DNA from: Nostoc cf. commune SO-36
GTDB lineage: Bacteria; Cyanobacteriota; Cyanobacteriia; Cyanobacteriales; Nostocaceae
DNA: 64,000 nucleotides
Reading direction: 5' to 3'
Assembly (NCBI RefSeq): GCF_023734775.1
Contig: NZ_AP025732.1
Span: 6,322,501 to 6,386,500, forward strand
Both the position numbers and the translations under genes were made by a program. Below, in pieces: positions 1 through 8,837 of the stretch. Numbering within the stretch: position 1 is the first letter of the stretch; each line of letters begins with the position of its first letter. Under the pieces are notes generated by a model. It made no database searches and was not told the origin of the DNA. It saw only the letters and a program-made list of their open reading frames with translations.

Positions 1-453
1 ATTCTTTCCACGCACATTCTGCCAGAAGTGAGCATGACTTGTAGCCGCGTCGCCATTATTAATCGCGGTAAAGTTGTAGCAACGAATACGCCAGAAAACC
101 TGATGACTCAGTTGACAGGTGGTTCAGGATATGAATTAGAAATAGAAGGAGAAGCTGCCTTAGCGAAACAGGTGTTGCAAAAAGTCGCGGGTGTGAGTTT
201 GATAGAATCAATTCCGACAACCGGAGGCCATCAACCCCAGGAAAATCGCGCTTACCTGCGGGTGATATCGCAACCGGGAAAAGAACCAGGAAAAGATATT
301 GCCACAACATTAGTACGGGCAGGATTCGGTTTGCATGAACTGAAGCGAGTTAACGCTACCTTAGAAGACGTATTCTTGCAACTAACCACAGAAGAGAAAA
401 ATTTCGATACTGAGGTAGACTTAGCAGCAGACAACGAAGGAGAGACAGCGTAA
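1..453 (+). CDS. ABC transporter ATP-binding protein, C-terminal part (Gld-type)
   Basis: Only the 3' end is in the window. Reading is open from base 1 and begins ILSTHILPEV, the H-loop region of an ABC ATPase (switch His in STH), followed by CSRVAIINRGKVVA, the usual end of the nucleotide-binding domain. The Walker A, signature and Walker B motifs would lie upstream, outside the window. About 110 more residues form the C-terminal extension seen in GldA/CcmA-type exporter ATPases. The stop at 451-453 abuts the ATG of the permease, so the two are translationally coupled. Neighbours (ABC-2 permease, GldG-like protein, DUF4340 protein) suggest a Gld-type ABC complex of unknown substrate. A GTG at 28 is inside the domain and is not the real start. 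Confidence 0.85.
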   Translation: MLSTHILPEVSMTCSRVAIINRGKVVATNTPENLMTQLTGGSGYELEIEGEAALAKQVLQKVAGVSLIESIPTTGGHQPQENRAYLRVISQPGKEPGKDIATTLVRAGFGLHELKRVNATLEDVFLQLTTEEKNFDTEVDLAADNEGETA

Positions 454-1266
454 ATGGGTGTAGTGCTGAGTAATATTATTGCCATTTATCGCCGAGAGTT
501 ACAGAGTTATTTTGTATCACCTTTGGCTTATGCGATCGCAGGTATATTTTGGTTCATGGCGGGGTTATTCTTGGTAATGATTTTGCTAGGGCCAAATGGC
601 ATTTTGGTAACAGTCGCGGCAATAGATGCACAAGGGCAACAACTAGGAGTGCCAGTACCGCCGATAGATGTCCCCTATGAATTTATCCGGGGATTTTTGG
701 ATAGTATGGGGTGGCTATTGTTGTTTACCCTGCCAATTCTCTCGATGGGACTCTATGCCGAAGAACGCAAGCGCGGCACTTTAGAACTGTTAGCCACCTC
801 ACCAATCACCAATTGGGCAGTAGCTGTAGGTAAATTATTAGGCGTGCTAACATTTTTTGCCACGATGGTTTTACCCATGCTAGTGTTTGAAGCGATCGCT
901 ATTAGTGGATCAAATCCACCAATGGCTTTCTCAATTCCCTTGCTGGGTCATTTTGGATTAATCTTGCTAGCAGGGGCAATTTTATCTTTAGGAATGTTTA
1001 TTTCCTCATTAACAGACAGTACAATTTTGTCTGCTGTTCTTACCTTTGCAGTAATTTTATTGTTGTTATTCATTGATTTAATCGCCAAAATTATCCCTGG
1101 CCCCGTGGGCGAAGCATTAGGTTATCTGTCATTCCTGAAACATTACAACACTTTCATTCAAGGCATTTTTGATACTAGCGGGTTAATTTTATTCGCCAGT
1201 TACATTTTTTTGGGCATCTTTCTCACAGCTCAATCAATTGATGCACTACGCTTTCAAAGGCAATAG
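454..1266 (+). CDS. ABC-2 type permease, GldF-like
   Basis: A 270-residue integral membrane protein with about six hydrophobic segments (roughly residues 20-45, 85-105, 125-150, 160-185, 190-215, 240-262). The motif MGLYAEERKRGTLELLATSPI near residue 100 is the conserved cytoplasmic EER-GTLELL element of ABC-2 permeases that couples to the ATPase. It starts directly after the stop of the ATPase gene. Length and arrangement match the membrane subunit of Gld-type ABC systems. Substrate and direction of transport cannot be read from the sequence. Confidence 0.85.
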   Translation: MGVVLSNIIAIYRRELQSYFVSPLAYAIAGIFWFMAGLFLVMILLGPNGILVTVAAIDAQGQQLGVPVPPIDVPYEFIRGFLDSMGWLLLFTLPILSMGLYAEERKRGTLELLATSPITNWAVAVGKLLGVLTFFATMVLPMLVFEAIAISGSNPPMAFSIPLLGHFGLILLAGAILSLGMFISSLTDSTILSAVLTFAVILLLLFIDLIAKIIPGPVGEALGYLSFLKHYNTFIQGIFDTSGLILFASYIFLGIFLTAQSIDALRFQRQ

Positions 1267-1272
1267 TCATTC

Positions 1273-1293
1273 ATTTGTCATTTGTCATTTGTC
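1273..1293. repeat. heptamer repeat, left arm of a 21-bp perfect inverted repeat
   Basis: Three tandem copies of the heptamer ATTTGTC directly after the permease stop. The reverse complement of the whole 21 bp occurs at 1758-1778, so the two blocks bracket the inverted four-helix-bundle gene. Similar heptamers recur at 3482-3500, 39420-39446 and 54898-54932. Confidence 0.85.
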
Positions 1294-1308
1294 CTTGGTC
1301 ACTTGTTA

Positions 1309-1629
1309 TTAGTCATCTGGGACATTGCCAATTGAGTTTAGATAGGAGTTTAGTTTTGGTGCTAGTTCGTTAATGATTGTTTTGATTGCACTTATCTGTT
1401 CGGTAGTTAAAAGATTACGAGTGTAAGCTCGTCTTAACCAATGTTGAGTTTCATTCAAAGAACCTCTTGCTATTTTGACAAAACGTCTATTTTCTTGAAA
1501 ACTACCTCTTCCTACACCTTCTGCTATATTGGCTCCAATACTATCTGCTGAACGAACAATCTGTTTACAAATAGTATCTTTTGCAAAAAAATTCCATCCC
1601 TCAACAATTTCCCAAATGTCATCTGCCAA
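1309..1629 (-). CDS. four-helix bundle protein (S23-like), possibly lacking its normal start
   Basis: 106 residues with the signatures of the small four-helix-bundle family related to the 23S rRNA intervening-sequence protein: FAKDTICKQIVRSADSIGAN, then IAEGVGRGSFQENRRF and SLNETQHWLRRAY. The biochemical role of this family is unknown. The only start in frame is a TTG at 1627-1629. Reading further upstream in frame gives KNYRFINYSEHLADDIWEIV, which looks like the normal family N terminus, but no ATG or GTG precedes it before a stop near 1699, so the start may have been lost. It runs against the flanking transporter genes and sits between perfect inverted heptamer repeats, which suggests an inserted cassette. 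Confidence 0.75.
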   Translation of the reverse strand: MADDIWEIVEGWNFFAKDTICKQIVRSADSIGANIAEGVGRGSFQENRRFVKIARGSLNETQHWLRRAYTRNLLTTEQISAIKTIINELAPKLNSYLNSIGNVPDD

Positions 1630-1757
1630 GTGTTCTGAATAATTGATAAACCTGTAATTCTTGGAAACGCCTTGTCGCCATTTATTGAGTTGTATTGTTT
1701 ATCTTCTTTTTAGTTAATCAATTTTCGCCCATATATTTTTACTTGTCACTATTTTTA

Positions 1758-1778
1758 GACAAATGACAAATGACAAAT
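1758..1778. repeat. heptamer repeat, right arm of the 21-bp inverted repeat
   Basis: Three tandem GACAAAT units, the exact reverse complement of 1273-1293. The block abuts the start region of the GldG-like gene and contributes an ATG at 1770, which may be fortuitous. Confidence 0.85.
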
Positions 1779-1781
1779 AAT

Positions 1782-3464
1782 ATGAAGATAGTTGCAAAAA
1801 ACAAACTGTGGAAATATCTATTTTGGTTGGGCCCGTTCCTAATTGCTGTCGGCTTAACAGTTGGGTTAGTCTCCGAACAATGGGGATTAATTCCATTAGC
1901 ATTTCTCATTGCGGGAATTGTCATTAGTGGGTTGGGGATAACATGGCAAAGCTACCAAACTAACTGGTGGAAGCGCCGTTCTACCCAAGCTGGCACTAAT
2001 GCCTTAGTGGCAACTCTGGCAGTCTTGGCAATTTTAGGATTGATTAACTTTTTGGGAACTCGCTACTACTGGCGGGCAGACTTAACAGAGGCTCAATTGT
2101 TTACCCTTGCGCCCCAGTCACGGGAACTGGTGAGGGTTCTACCACAGCCAGTTAAAGTGTGGGTGTTTGATATTAGCCAAAATCCCCAAGACCGAGAATT
2201 ACTAGAAAATTATCAACGGCAAAGCTCAAAATTTAAATATGAGTACATCGACCCCCAAACTAGGCCAGGATTGGCTGAAAAGTTTGGCGTCAAAGATGAC
2301 GGGGAAGTTTATTTAGAATCTGGCGATAAACGGCAATTAGTGCAGACAGTAAATCAAAATGAGCGCTTGTCAGAAATCAAATTAACTAGTCGCCTGCAAC
2401 AATTAACAAATTCAACCACAGCCAAAGTTTACTTACTCCAAGGTCATGGCGAACGCCAGCTTTCACCTGGTAAAGGTGCAATATCACAAGCAGTTCAGGG
2501 ATTAGGCGATAAAAATTTCACAACATCACCCCTGAATTTAGGAGAAACTTCTAAAGTTCCTGAAGATGCGGCTGTAGTGATAGTGGCTGGCCCCAAGCGA
2601 GGGCTGTTTGAGGGTGAAGTCAAAGCTTTACAAGAATATCTTAATCGCGGTGGTAACTTACTGCTGATGATTGATCCCAATACCGATCCCAAAGTTGACA
2701 GTTTGCTGCAAGAGTGGGGTGTTCGTCTGGATAATCGTTTAGCAGTCGATGTCTCTGGCGGAAGCGTGGGACTTGGCCCTGCTACGCCCTTAGTCACAGA
2801 ATACGGACAACATCCGATTACCAAAGATTTCGATAACGGTAATTCTTTTTACCCGATTGCTCGTCCACTGGAAATTACCTCTGTGCCTGGTGTTCAGGCT
2901 ACTCCACTGCTACAAACCAAACCCTATCCCAGCAGTTGGGCAGAAAGCGACCTCCAAAGCGAAAAATTGGAATTTAATGCAGATAAAGACGTAAAAGGGC
3001 CTCTAACCTTGGGCGTTGCCTTAAGCAGAAAACAAACACCCAAATCTGCTTCCACTCCCCAACCTGCACCGACACCTTCACCCCTACCATCACCAACCGC
3101 TCAAAGCAAGGCTTCCCCCACTCCCCCTGCCTCCCCTGCTCCCTCTGCCTCCCCTGCTCCCCCTGCCTCCCCCGCTCCTTCATCTCAGACAGCCACCGAA
3201 TCCCGCTTAGTGGTTTTAGGAAACTCCGATTTCGCCACCGATGGCTTATTTCAACAGCAATTGAATGGAGATGTATTCCTCAACTCAGTTACTTGGCTGA
3301 GTCAACAGGATCAACAACCCCTTTCTATTCGCCCCAAAGAACCGAAAAACCGTAGAATAACCCTGACAACTACCCAAAGTAATCTTTTGATATTGTCGTC
3401 TTTGTTAGTTTTACCTTTAATTGGGTTTGCGATCGCAGTTATTATTTGGTGGAAACGACGGTAA
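1782..3464 (+). CDS. GldG-like ABC transporter-associated protein
   Basis: About 560 residues. Two N-terminal membrane segments (LFWLGPFLIAVGLTVGLV and ALVATLAVLAILGLINFLG) precede a large extracytoplasmic domain with LTEAQLFTLAPQSRELVR, KVWVFDISQ, KVYLLQGHGERQ and LLLMIDPNTDP, typical of the GldG/DUF4350-like family. A proline/serine/alanine-rich linker lies near residues 415-470 and a single C-terminal membrane segment ends in WWKRR. I prefer the ATG at 1782 (MKIVAKNKLWKY), because the ATG at 1770 lies in the heptamer repeat; 1770 is the alternative. The gene follows the Gld permease once the inverted small gene is ignored. Inferred role: accessory subunit of this exporter. Confidence 0.82.
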   Translation: MKIVAKNKLWKYLFWLGPFLIAVGLTVGLVSEQWGLIPLAFLIAGIVISGLGITWQSYQTNWWKRRSTQAGTNALVATLAVLAILGLINFLGTRYYWRADLTEAQLFTLAPQSRELVRVLPQPVKVWVFDISQNPQDRELLENYQRQSSKFKYEYIDPQTRPGLAEKFGVKDDGEVYLESGDKRQLVQTVNQNERLSEIKLTSRLQQLTNSTTAKVYLLQGHGERQLSPGKGAISQAVQGLGDKNFTTSPLNLGETSKVPEDAAVVIVAGPKRGLFEGEVKALQEYLNRGGNLLLMIDPNTDPKVDSLLQEWGVRLDNRLAVDVSGGSVGLGPATPLVTEYGQHPITKDFDNGNSFYPIARPLEITSVPGVQATPLLQTKPYPSSWAESDLQSEKLEFNADKDVKGPLTLGVALSRKQTPKSASTPQPAPTPSPLPSPTAQSKASPTPPASPAPSASPAPPASPAPSSQTATESRLVVLGNSDFATDGLFQQQLNGDVFLNSVTWLSQQDQQPLSIRPKEPKNRRITLTTTQSNLLILSSLLVLPLIGFAIAVIIWWKRR

Positions 3465-3505
3465 AATCTCCCTCAGTTCCAATGACAAATAACAAATGAC
3501 TAAAA

Positions 3506-4132
3506 ATGAAATTGCCGAGAACGACTTTAATTCTGATACTCCTAGCGCTGGGTTTAGGTGGTTTTGTTTACTTTTATGAAATTCGAGGTGCAACTCAGCG
3601 AGAAGAAATCAAGGAGCAAAAACAGAAAATTTTCTCTTTTACAGAAGATGATGTGCAGTCTTTAACTGTTAAGACAAGAAAGCTCACCCTGAATCTGGAA
3701 CGTAACCCTGAATCTAGTAGTAACCCCAAGTGGTTAATCAAATCTCCGATATCGGGCCCAGCAAATGATGCTATTGTTTCTTATTTAATGGATTTGTTAG
3801 TCAAGGGTAATAGCGATCGCACTCTCTCAACTCCACCAAAAGACCTTAAAGAATTTGCCTTAGATCAACCCCAAGCAACTATTAATATTACCCTGAAAAA
3901 CCGACAAAGCCATCAGTTGATTTTGGGTAAATCTAACTTTAACGGTCGTTTCTTATATGCTCAAGCTGACCCGGCTACAAAACCCGATGGAAATATAAAC
4001 GTGCTGTTGGTATCTACAGATTTTGCCAATGCCGTGAATCGGGAATTATCAGAGTGGAAACAACCTGTAGATAATAGTCAAAAACTTCCTCCGCTCACAA
4101 TTCCTAACCCAACTCCGACAAACAGGAAATAA
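3506..4132 (+). CDS. DUF4340 domain membrane-anchored protein
   Basis: 208 residues. One N-terminal membrane anchor (LILILLALGLGGFVYFYE), then a soluble domain with EEIKEQKQKIFSFTEDDVQSLTV, WLIKSPISGPANDA and HQLILGKSNFNGRFLYAQ, matching DUF4340. Proteins of this family are commonly encoded next to GldG-like genes. It lies about 40 bp after the GldG-like stop, across a heptamer-repeat spacer, so it is probably in the same operon. Molecular function unknown. Confidence 0.75.
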   Translation: MKLPRTTLILILLALGLGGFVYFYEIRGATQREEIKEQKQKIFSFTEDDVQSLTVKTRKLTLNLERNPESSSNPKWLIKSPISGPANDAIVSYLMDLLVKGNSDRTLSTPPKDLKEFALDQPQATINITLKNRQSHQLILGKSNFNGRFLYAQADPATKPDGNINVLLVSTDFANAVNRELSEWKQPVDNSQKLPPLTIPNPTPTNRK

Positions 4133-4152
4133 TTAAAAAATCTGGCGATATT

Positions 4153-5008
4153 ATGACAAATCCGACAGCAACATTGCTGATTTCTTGCCCCGATCAACGG
4201 GGGCTGGTGGCGAAATTTGCTAATTTCATCTATTCTAATGGTGGTAATATTATCCATGCAGATCAGCATACAGATTTTGCTGCTGGGTTATTCCTTACCC
4301 GGATTGAATGGCAGTTAGAGGGGTTCAATTTGCCGCGAGAGTTTATTGCACCTGCATTTAATGCCATTGCTCAACCTTTAGGTGCTAAGTGGGAAATACG
4401 TTTTTCTGATACAGTACCACGTATTGCTATTTGGGTAAGTCGCCAAGACCATTGTCTATTTGATTTAATTTGGCGACAACGTGCTAAAGAATTTATTGCT
4501 GAAATTCCCTTTAATTATTAGCAACCATTCTAATTTAAAGGTAGTTGCAGAGCAATTTAATATTGACTTCCAGCACATTACCATCAATAAAGATAATAAA
4601 GCAGAACAAGAAACCCAACAATTAGAATTATTACGCAAGTACAAAATAGATTTAGTTGTATTGGCGAAATATATGCAAATTGTTAGTGCAGATTTTATTA
4701 GTCAATTTCCACAAATTATTAATATACATCATTCATTTTTACCAGCTTTTATCGGCGCAAATCCCTATCACCGAGCTTTTGAACGTGGTGTGAAAATTAT
4801 TGGTGCAACTGCTCATTACGCCACGGCTGATTTAGATGCAGGCCCAATTATTGAACAGGATGTAGTACGAGTTAGTCACCGTGACGAAGTTGATGATTTG
4901 GTGCGAAAAGGCAAAGATTTGGAAAGAGTTGTATTAGCAAGAGCGGTGCGATCGCACTTGCAAAATCGTGTATTGGTATATGGTAATAGAACAGTAGTCT
5001 TTGAATGA
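4153..5008 (+). CDS. purU: formyltetrahydrofolate deformylase (frameshifted)
   Basis: PurU hydrolyses 10-formyltetrahydrofolate to formate and tetrahydrofolate. The N-terminal ACT domain is clear (LLISCPDQRGLVAKFANFIY, NIIHADQHTD), followed by the start of the formyltransferase domain (RIAIWVSRQDHCLFDLIWR). That frame stops at 4521 after EIPFNY. The next frame continues exactly where the family should: PLIISNHSNLKVVAEQFNID, with the catalytic region NIHHSFLPAF and the Asp of the HxSxxP...D set in TADLDAGPIIEQDV. The break is one surplus T near 4510 (CCCTTTAAT). If the base is real the enzyme is lost; if it is a read error the gene is intact at about 284 codons, the usual length. Confidence 0.85.
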
Positions 5009-5079
5009 TTTTGTATTCAAACGAATGTAATTTGTAACTATACAAACAAAGTCCGCATAGGCGCAATAGGTTCAGATTA

Positions 5080-5106
5080 GGCTCCCCCTGGTTTTTAAGG
5101 GGAGCC
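5080..5106. other. hairpin downstream of purU
   Basis: Perfect 8-bp stem GGCTCCCC (5080-5087) / GGGGAGCC (5099-5106) with an 11-nt loop. It lacks a strong T tract, so it is a possible weak terminator or part of a dispersed repeat. The preceding ACAAACAAAGTCCGC recurs at about 36105. Confidence 0.4.
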
Positions 5107-5441
5107 AGCGCGGTAACAAGGGGAAGAATCTGACTTTCAGCAAATTGATATTAAAAAAAATGCAGATATGGCAATAATTAATATTTTTCTGGATACTTAC
5201 TAATTATTTTTAATTTTCTAACTATTCGGCACAAAAAATATCAATTTATATTCCTAACTATGTAGGTAGAACTTTACCAATTACATCAATCCTCAGAAGT
5301 AAACATATTTATATCTTAAGGATGTTTTTTGGATAATTTACTATTTTTTAATATTCAATTAAAACTTTGTTAACCTTCTGCTTTTTAATTTGAGTTATAG
5401 AAAAAAGGTATAGATAGTTTTTGCAGTAAATTTTTATGTAA

Positions 5442-5585
5442 ATGCTCAAACCAACAATAATTTCAGGATTGCTTATTGATCAGATACAACCTATTCCCGA
5501 AACAAGTTCAACAATTAGTCTGTTACTTTTGGGAATTGTAGGAGCATTTTCTGCGTTCAAGCATATCCAAAAATCGCGCTATTAG
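5442..5585 (+). pseudogene. remnant of a PEP-CTERM sorting-signal protein
   Basis: A 47-codon frame beginning directly after an in-frame TAA. Its second half has the layout of a PEP-CTERM C-terminal sorting signal: PIPETSSTI, then a hydrophobic stretch (SLLLLGIVGAFSAF) and a basic tail (KHIQKSRY). No signal peptide or exported domain precedes it, so it looks like the surviving 3' end of a decayed exported protein. The first 15 residues (MLKPTIISGLLIDQI) match nothing I recognise. It may not be expressed. Confidence 0.5.
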
Positions 5586-5625
5586 TTCAGGTAAAACAAT
5601 TAGGTTTGCGTTTGAATAATCAACC

Positions 5626-5655
5626 CTTAACCTAATTGCAAATAAGCATTAAAGT
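5626..5655 (+). promoter_or_regulatory. possible Pho box upstream of phoD
   Basis: Three 8-bp units at 11-bp spacing: CTTAACCT, TGCAAATA, ATTAAAGT. The first matches the cyanobacterial PhoB (SphR) unit well, the third partly and the second poorly. It lies about 50 bp before the start of an alkaline phosphatase, where such a site is expected. Weak as a sequence match. Confidence 0.3.
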
Positions 5656-5704
5656 TGCGCTGTTACACTTCGTTATGATTCCAACGCGATAATAATGAAA
5701 ATAT

Positions 5705-7300
5705 ATGCAAAACCTCAATATTGAGCGCTTGCTATCAAGTCGGCTGAGACGGCGACAAGTTTTGATTGGGACTGGAGCCTTAACTGGTTTTGCGATCGCT
5801 AATCAATTCTCTAACAAAGTTCTTGCCCAACCCAAATTCTCTAATTATCCCTTTAGTCTGGGTGTGGCTTCTGGTGAACCACTTCCAGATAATGTAGTGC
5901 TGTGGACGCGTTTAGCCCCCGATCCACTCAATGGCGGTGGGATGCCACCATATAATGTTCCAGTGCAATGGCAGGTTGCTACCGACGAAAAGATGCAGCA
6001 AGTTGTCCGCAGTGGCACACAGATGGCTACCCCAGAATTTGGACACTCTGTCCATGTAGAAGTGCAGGGACTAAAACCCGCCCGTTGGTATTGGTATCAA
6101 TTTAGGGTAGGTAATGAAGTCAGTCCTATTGGGCGGACTCGTACTGCTCCTAACCCGCGCGATCGCGTTGAGCGCTTCCGCTTCGCCTTCGCTTCCTGTC
6201 AAAACTGGGAGCAAGGATACTTCGCCGCCTACAAAAACATGGCTCAAGAAGATTTAGATTTGGTGGTTCACCTCGGTGATTACATTTACGAGGGAGCGCC
6301 GAGAGCCAATGCACTCCGACCTCATGAAGGTAATGGAGAGCCAGTCACACTGGAGGAGTATCGCAACCGTCACGCCCAATATAGAAGTGACCCCAGCCTG
6401 CAACAGACTCATGCTGCATTTCCTTGGATAGTCACTTGGGACGACCACGAAGTTGATAATAATTGGGCGGATGAAATCCCTCAAGACCCCGAAGTACAAT
6501 CACGCCAAGCTTTTCTAGCTCGTCGTGCTGCTGCTTTCCAAGTATACTACGAACACATGCCACTGCGGGATTTTTCAAAACCTAGAGGCATTGATATGCA
6601 GCTGTATCGACGCTTAAACTTCGGTAACTTGGTTGAATTTAATGTTCTCGATACTCGCCAATATCGTAGCGACCAACCTTGTAACGACACTATTGAACCA
6701 CGCTGTGCAGAAGCTTTTGATCCAAATGCCACTATGACTGGTACTGAACAAGAGCAGTGGTTGTTCCGCAATCTAGAGCGCTCTGGGGCACGCTGGAATG
6801 TTCTTGCTCAACAGGTTGTCTTTACCCAGCACGACTGGACAGCAGGCCCTGAGACTGCCTTTAATATTGATGCTTGGGACGGTTATGTAGCTGCCCGCAG
6901 CCGTATTCTCAACTTCCTTGCTCAACGTCAGCCAGCCAACCCAGTTGTCCTTACTGGTGACACACACTCTAGTTGGGTAAGTGACCTGAAAGCTGATTAC
7001 AATAACCCTAACTCTGCTACAGTCGGTACTGAATTTGTTGGCACATCGATTACTTCAGGCTTTGGCGCTAGTGACCGAATTGAGAAGGCTTTACCAGAAA
7101 GTCCGTGGATAAAGTATTTTAATGGTAGACAACGCGGTTATGTTGTTTGTGACCTCAATCATGAGCGTTGGCGTAGTGACTATCGACTACTAGCTCCATC
7201 CCCAGAGACTGGGCCGACTGTGCCTAACCCAAATGCCCCAATCATATCAACAGTCTCGTTTGAGTTGCCGAATCAGGGAAAAGTAGAGCGGGTTCAATAG
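5705..7300 (+). CDS. phoD: alkaline phosphatase D, Tat-exported
   Basis: 531 residues. The N terminus carries a twin-arginine signal (RLRRRQVLIGTGALTGFAIA, processed near VLAQP). The mature part begins with the PhoD N-terminal domain (YPFSLGVASGEPLPDNVVLWTRL) and continues with the metallophosphatase motifs FAFASCQNWEQGYFAAY, VVHLGDYIYEG, TWDDHEVDNNWA and VVLTGDTHSSW, which hold the metal ligands. Families of this type are Ca/Fe-dependent phosphodi- and monoesterases in the periplasm, used to gain phosphate. The gene stands alone, with a possible Pho box upstream and a bidirectional hairpin downstream. Full length and intact. Confidence 0.92.
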   Translation: MQNLNIERLLSSRLRRRQVLIGTGALTGFAIANQFSNKVLAQPKFSNYPFSLGVASGEPLPDNVVLWTRLAPDPLNGGGMPPYNVPVQWQVATDEKMQQVVRSGTQMATPEFGHSVHVEVQGLKPARWYWYQFRVGNEVSPIGRTRTAPNPRDRVERFRFAFASCQNWEQGYFAAYKNMAQEDLDLVVHLGDYIYEGAPRANALRPHEGNGEPVTLEEYRNRHAQYRSDPSLQQTHAAFPWIVTWDDHEVDNNWADEIPQDPEVQSRQAFLARRAAAFQVYYEHMPLRDFSKPRGIDMQLYRRLNFGNLVEFNVLDTRQYRSDQPCNDTIEPRCAEAFDPNATMTGTEQEQWLFRNLERSGARWNVLAQQVVFTQHDWTAGPETAFNIDAWDGYVAARSRILNFLAQRQPANPVVLTGDTHSSWVSDLKADYNNPNSATVGTEFVGTSITSGFGASDRIEKALPESPWIKYFNGRQRGYVVCDLNHERWRSDYRLLAPSPETGPTVPNPNAPIISTVSFELPNQGKVERVQ

Positions 7301-7320
7301 GTTCAAGGCTTTTTTAGATC

Positions 7321-7343
7321 AGGCTGGCTCCACTTGCCAGCCT
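7321..7343 (+). other. hairpin after phoD
   Basis: 8-bp stem AGGCTGGC (7321-7328) / GCCAGCCT (7336-7343) with a 7-nt loop, about 20 bp after the phoD stop. No T run follows, so terminator activity is uncertain. Confidence 0.4.
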
Positions 7344-7383
7344 TTGATGCGATGCCTACGGTGGTAACAGAGTTTGCCGTAAA

Positions 7384-7411
7384 AGCTACGCTTAGGGCGC
7401 GTAGCTGTTTT
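7384..7411. terminator. bidirectional terminator between convergent genes
   Basis: Stem AGCTACGC (7384-7391) / GCGTAGCT (7399-7406), 7-nt loop. AAAA flanks the left arm and GTTTT the right arm, so each strand has a short T tract. It separates phoD (plus) from the minus gene that ends at 7410. Confidence 0.6.
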
Positions 7412-8696
7412 AATTAGCTGAAACTAACTCTGTCTCATCTTTCGATTCATCTCTGATTTTAAAGTAGTAATAAAGATTACCAACAGTTAGGTCTGATGCC
7501 TGTTGTAAATTAGATGTAACTAATGTTTTATAACCAGTAATTCCAGCTTGTTCACTAATATAAAATTCGTACTCTCGACGTAGTTCAGGCTCAAAGAGAA
7601 ATAACAGCTGGTCACGAAGCGAATAGAAATGAGACTTTTCGGCTAAACTCTCATAGACTAATTGTTCTGGCGGTTCTGCTAAGTTGATTGTAGAGTTGTA
7701 AGTATCTGAACTATTAAAATCAGCGCTACTTAAAAGCTTTAATTCTGATGAAGAAAGCGATCGCATCCAATCAACATGATTTTGCCACGAATCCAATACT
7801 GCTAAATCGTGATTTTTAATGCGGATAATTTCGGGAAAGAGAAAATCAAGCTCATCATGTGAGTCGCAGCGATTAATCACAGTGAGAGCATCTTGACAGA
7901 TTTTATCTTGGAGTAGGATGAGGCGATCGCTCACTGCTGAAACCTCATTCTGCACTTGATAAGTTGCAACAATCGCCTGTTCTATTGCCCAAGCACATTC
8001 AAGTCTGCGTAGTTGACCTGCTGCACAAGTTTCTTCTAATAGATGCGGATTGCTGTAATCTGCTAAAGCCGCAAATAACATTCCCCTCACGCCATCAATC
8101 TCAGCGTTTCTCCGGCTGAAATCTTGCAATTGCATCGCTGAACGGAAGCGGTTAATCGCCTGGATAAACACTCCATACGCCCTCACTAAAGCCGTGCGAT
8201 GTTGTTCAAATTTGATATCTTGGGCTACTTGCTCGATTATTTGTCTAATTTCTACTCCTTGGTCTTTTAAGGCTTGTTTCAAGTCAATAAAGCCGTTTTT
8301 AACTTCCAGCCTCATTTGCTCTACTTCTTTTCTTAGTTTCATTGTTTGGTGCAGATTGACTGCTGTTAATGCTACACCTGCGATTGTTCCCACACCAATC
8401 AAGGCTGTAGTTGCTTGCAGCACACCCAAGCTAGTCTGTATAGTTTGCAATCCATTCAGTACTGCTGTAAAGCCTTGCTGAGTTTGATACATTTGCGCCC
8501 CACTCGTGACTAGATTAGAAACTGCTATCAGTGGAGATAAAGGGCTGTTGTTGACTGTAGCACCAATAGCATGGCCTACAAATTGTCCGGTAACTGTATC
8601 TCTAGCTATGCTCAAGGGTACTCCATTGCTAAAGACTTGTAGATATTTCCCAGCATCAATACCGGCTTGAATTGCAGACGGAAATTGGAACAGCAT
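7410..8696 (-). CDS. hypothetical protein with one membrane segment and coiled coil, divergent to dynamin-like GTPase
   Basis: 428 residues; I do not recognise a named family. The N-terminal 90 residues are small-residue rich (FVGHAIGATVNNSPLSPLIAV). A hydrophobic glycine/alanine segment (TALIGVGTIAGVALTAVNLH) lies near residues 93-112. It is followed at once by a charged amphipathic stretch (MKLRKEVEQMRLEVKNGF, then KQALKDQGVEIRQIIEQVA) that should form a coiled coil. The rest is a mostly helical soluble domain. It is divergently arranged with the TerB-dynamin gene across a 141-bp spacer, so shared control is likely. A membrane-linked partner of that GTPase is a reasonable but untested inference. 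Confidence 0.6.
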   Translation of the reverse strand: MLFQFPSAIQAGIDAGKYLQVFSNGVPLSIARDTVTGQFVGHAIGATVNNSPLSPLIAVSNLVTSGAQMYQTQQGFTAVLNGLQTIQTSLGVLQATTALIGVGTIAGVALTAVNLHQTMKLRKEVEQMRLEVKNGFIDLKQALKDQGVEIRQIIEQVAQDIKFEQHRTALVRAYGVFIQAINRFRSAMQLQDFSRRNAEIDGVRGMLFAALADYSNPHLLEETCAAGQLRRLECAWAIEQAIVATYQVQNEVSAVSDRLILLQDKICQDALTVINRCDSHDELDFLFPEIIRIKNHDLAVLDSWQNHVDWMRSLSSSELKLLSSADFNSSDTYNSTINLAEPPEQLVYESLAEKSHFYSLRDQLLFLFEPELRREYEFYISEQAGITGYKTLVTSNLQQASDLTVGNLYYYFKIRDESKDETELVSAN

Positions 8697-8837
8697 ATTT
8701 TTAGGTTGCTAAAAGCTAATTTTCTTGAGCCTAACTGGTATAAAAAAGTAAACATAACCGTATTTATTCGGTATATTAATAAATTTTGTCTAAATCTGGG
8801 CATACTAAGCCTGAAAACTTATTGCCTTACATAGTTT

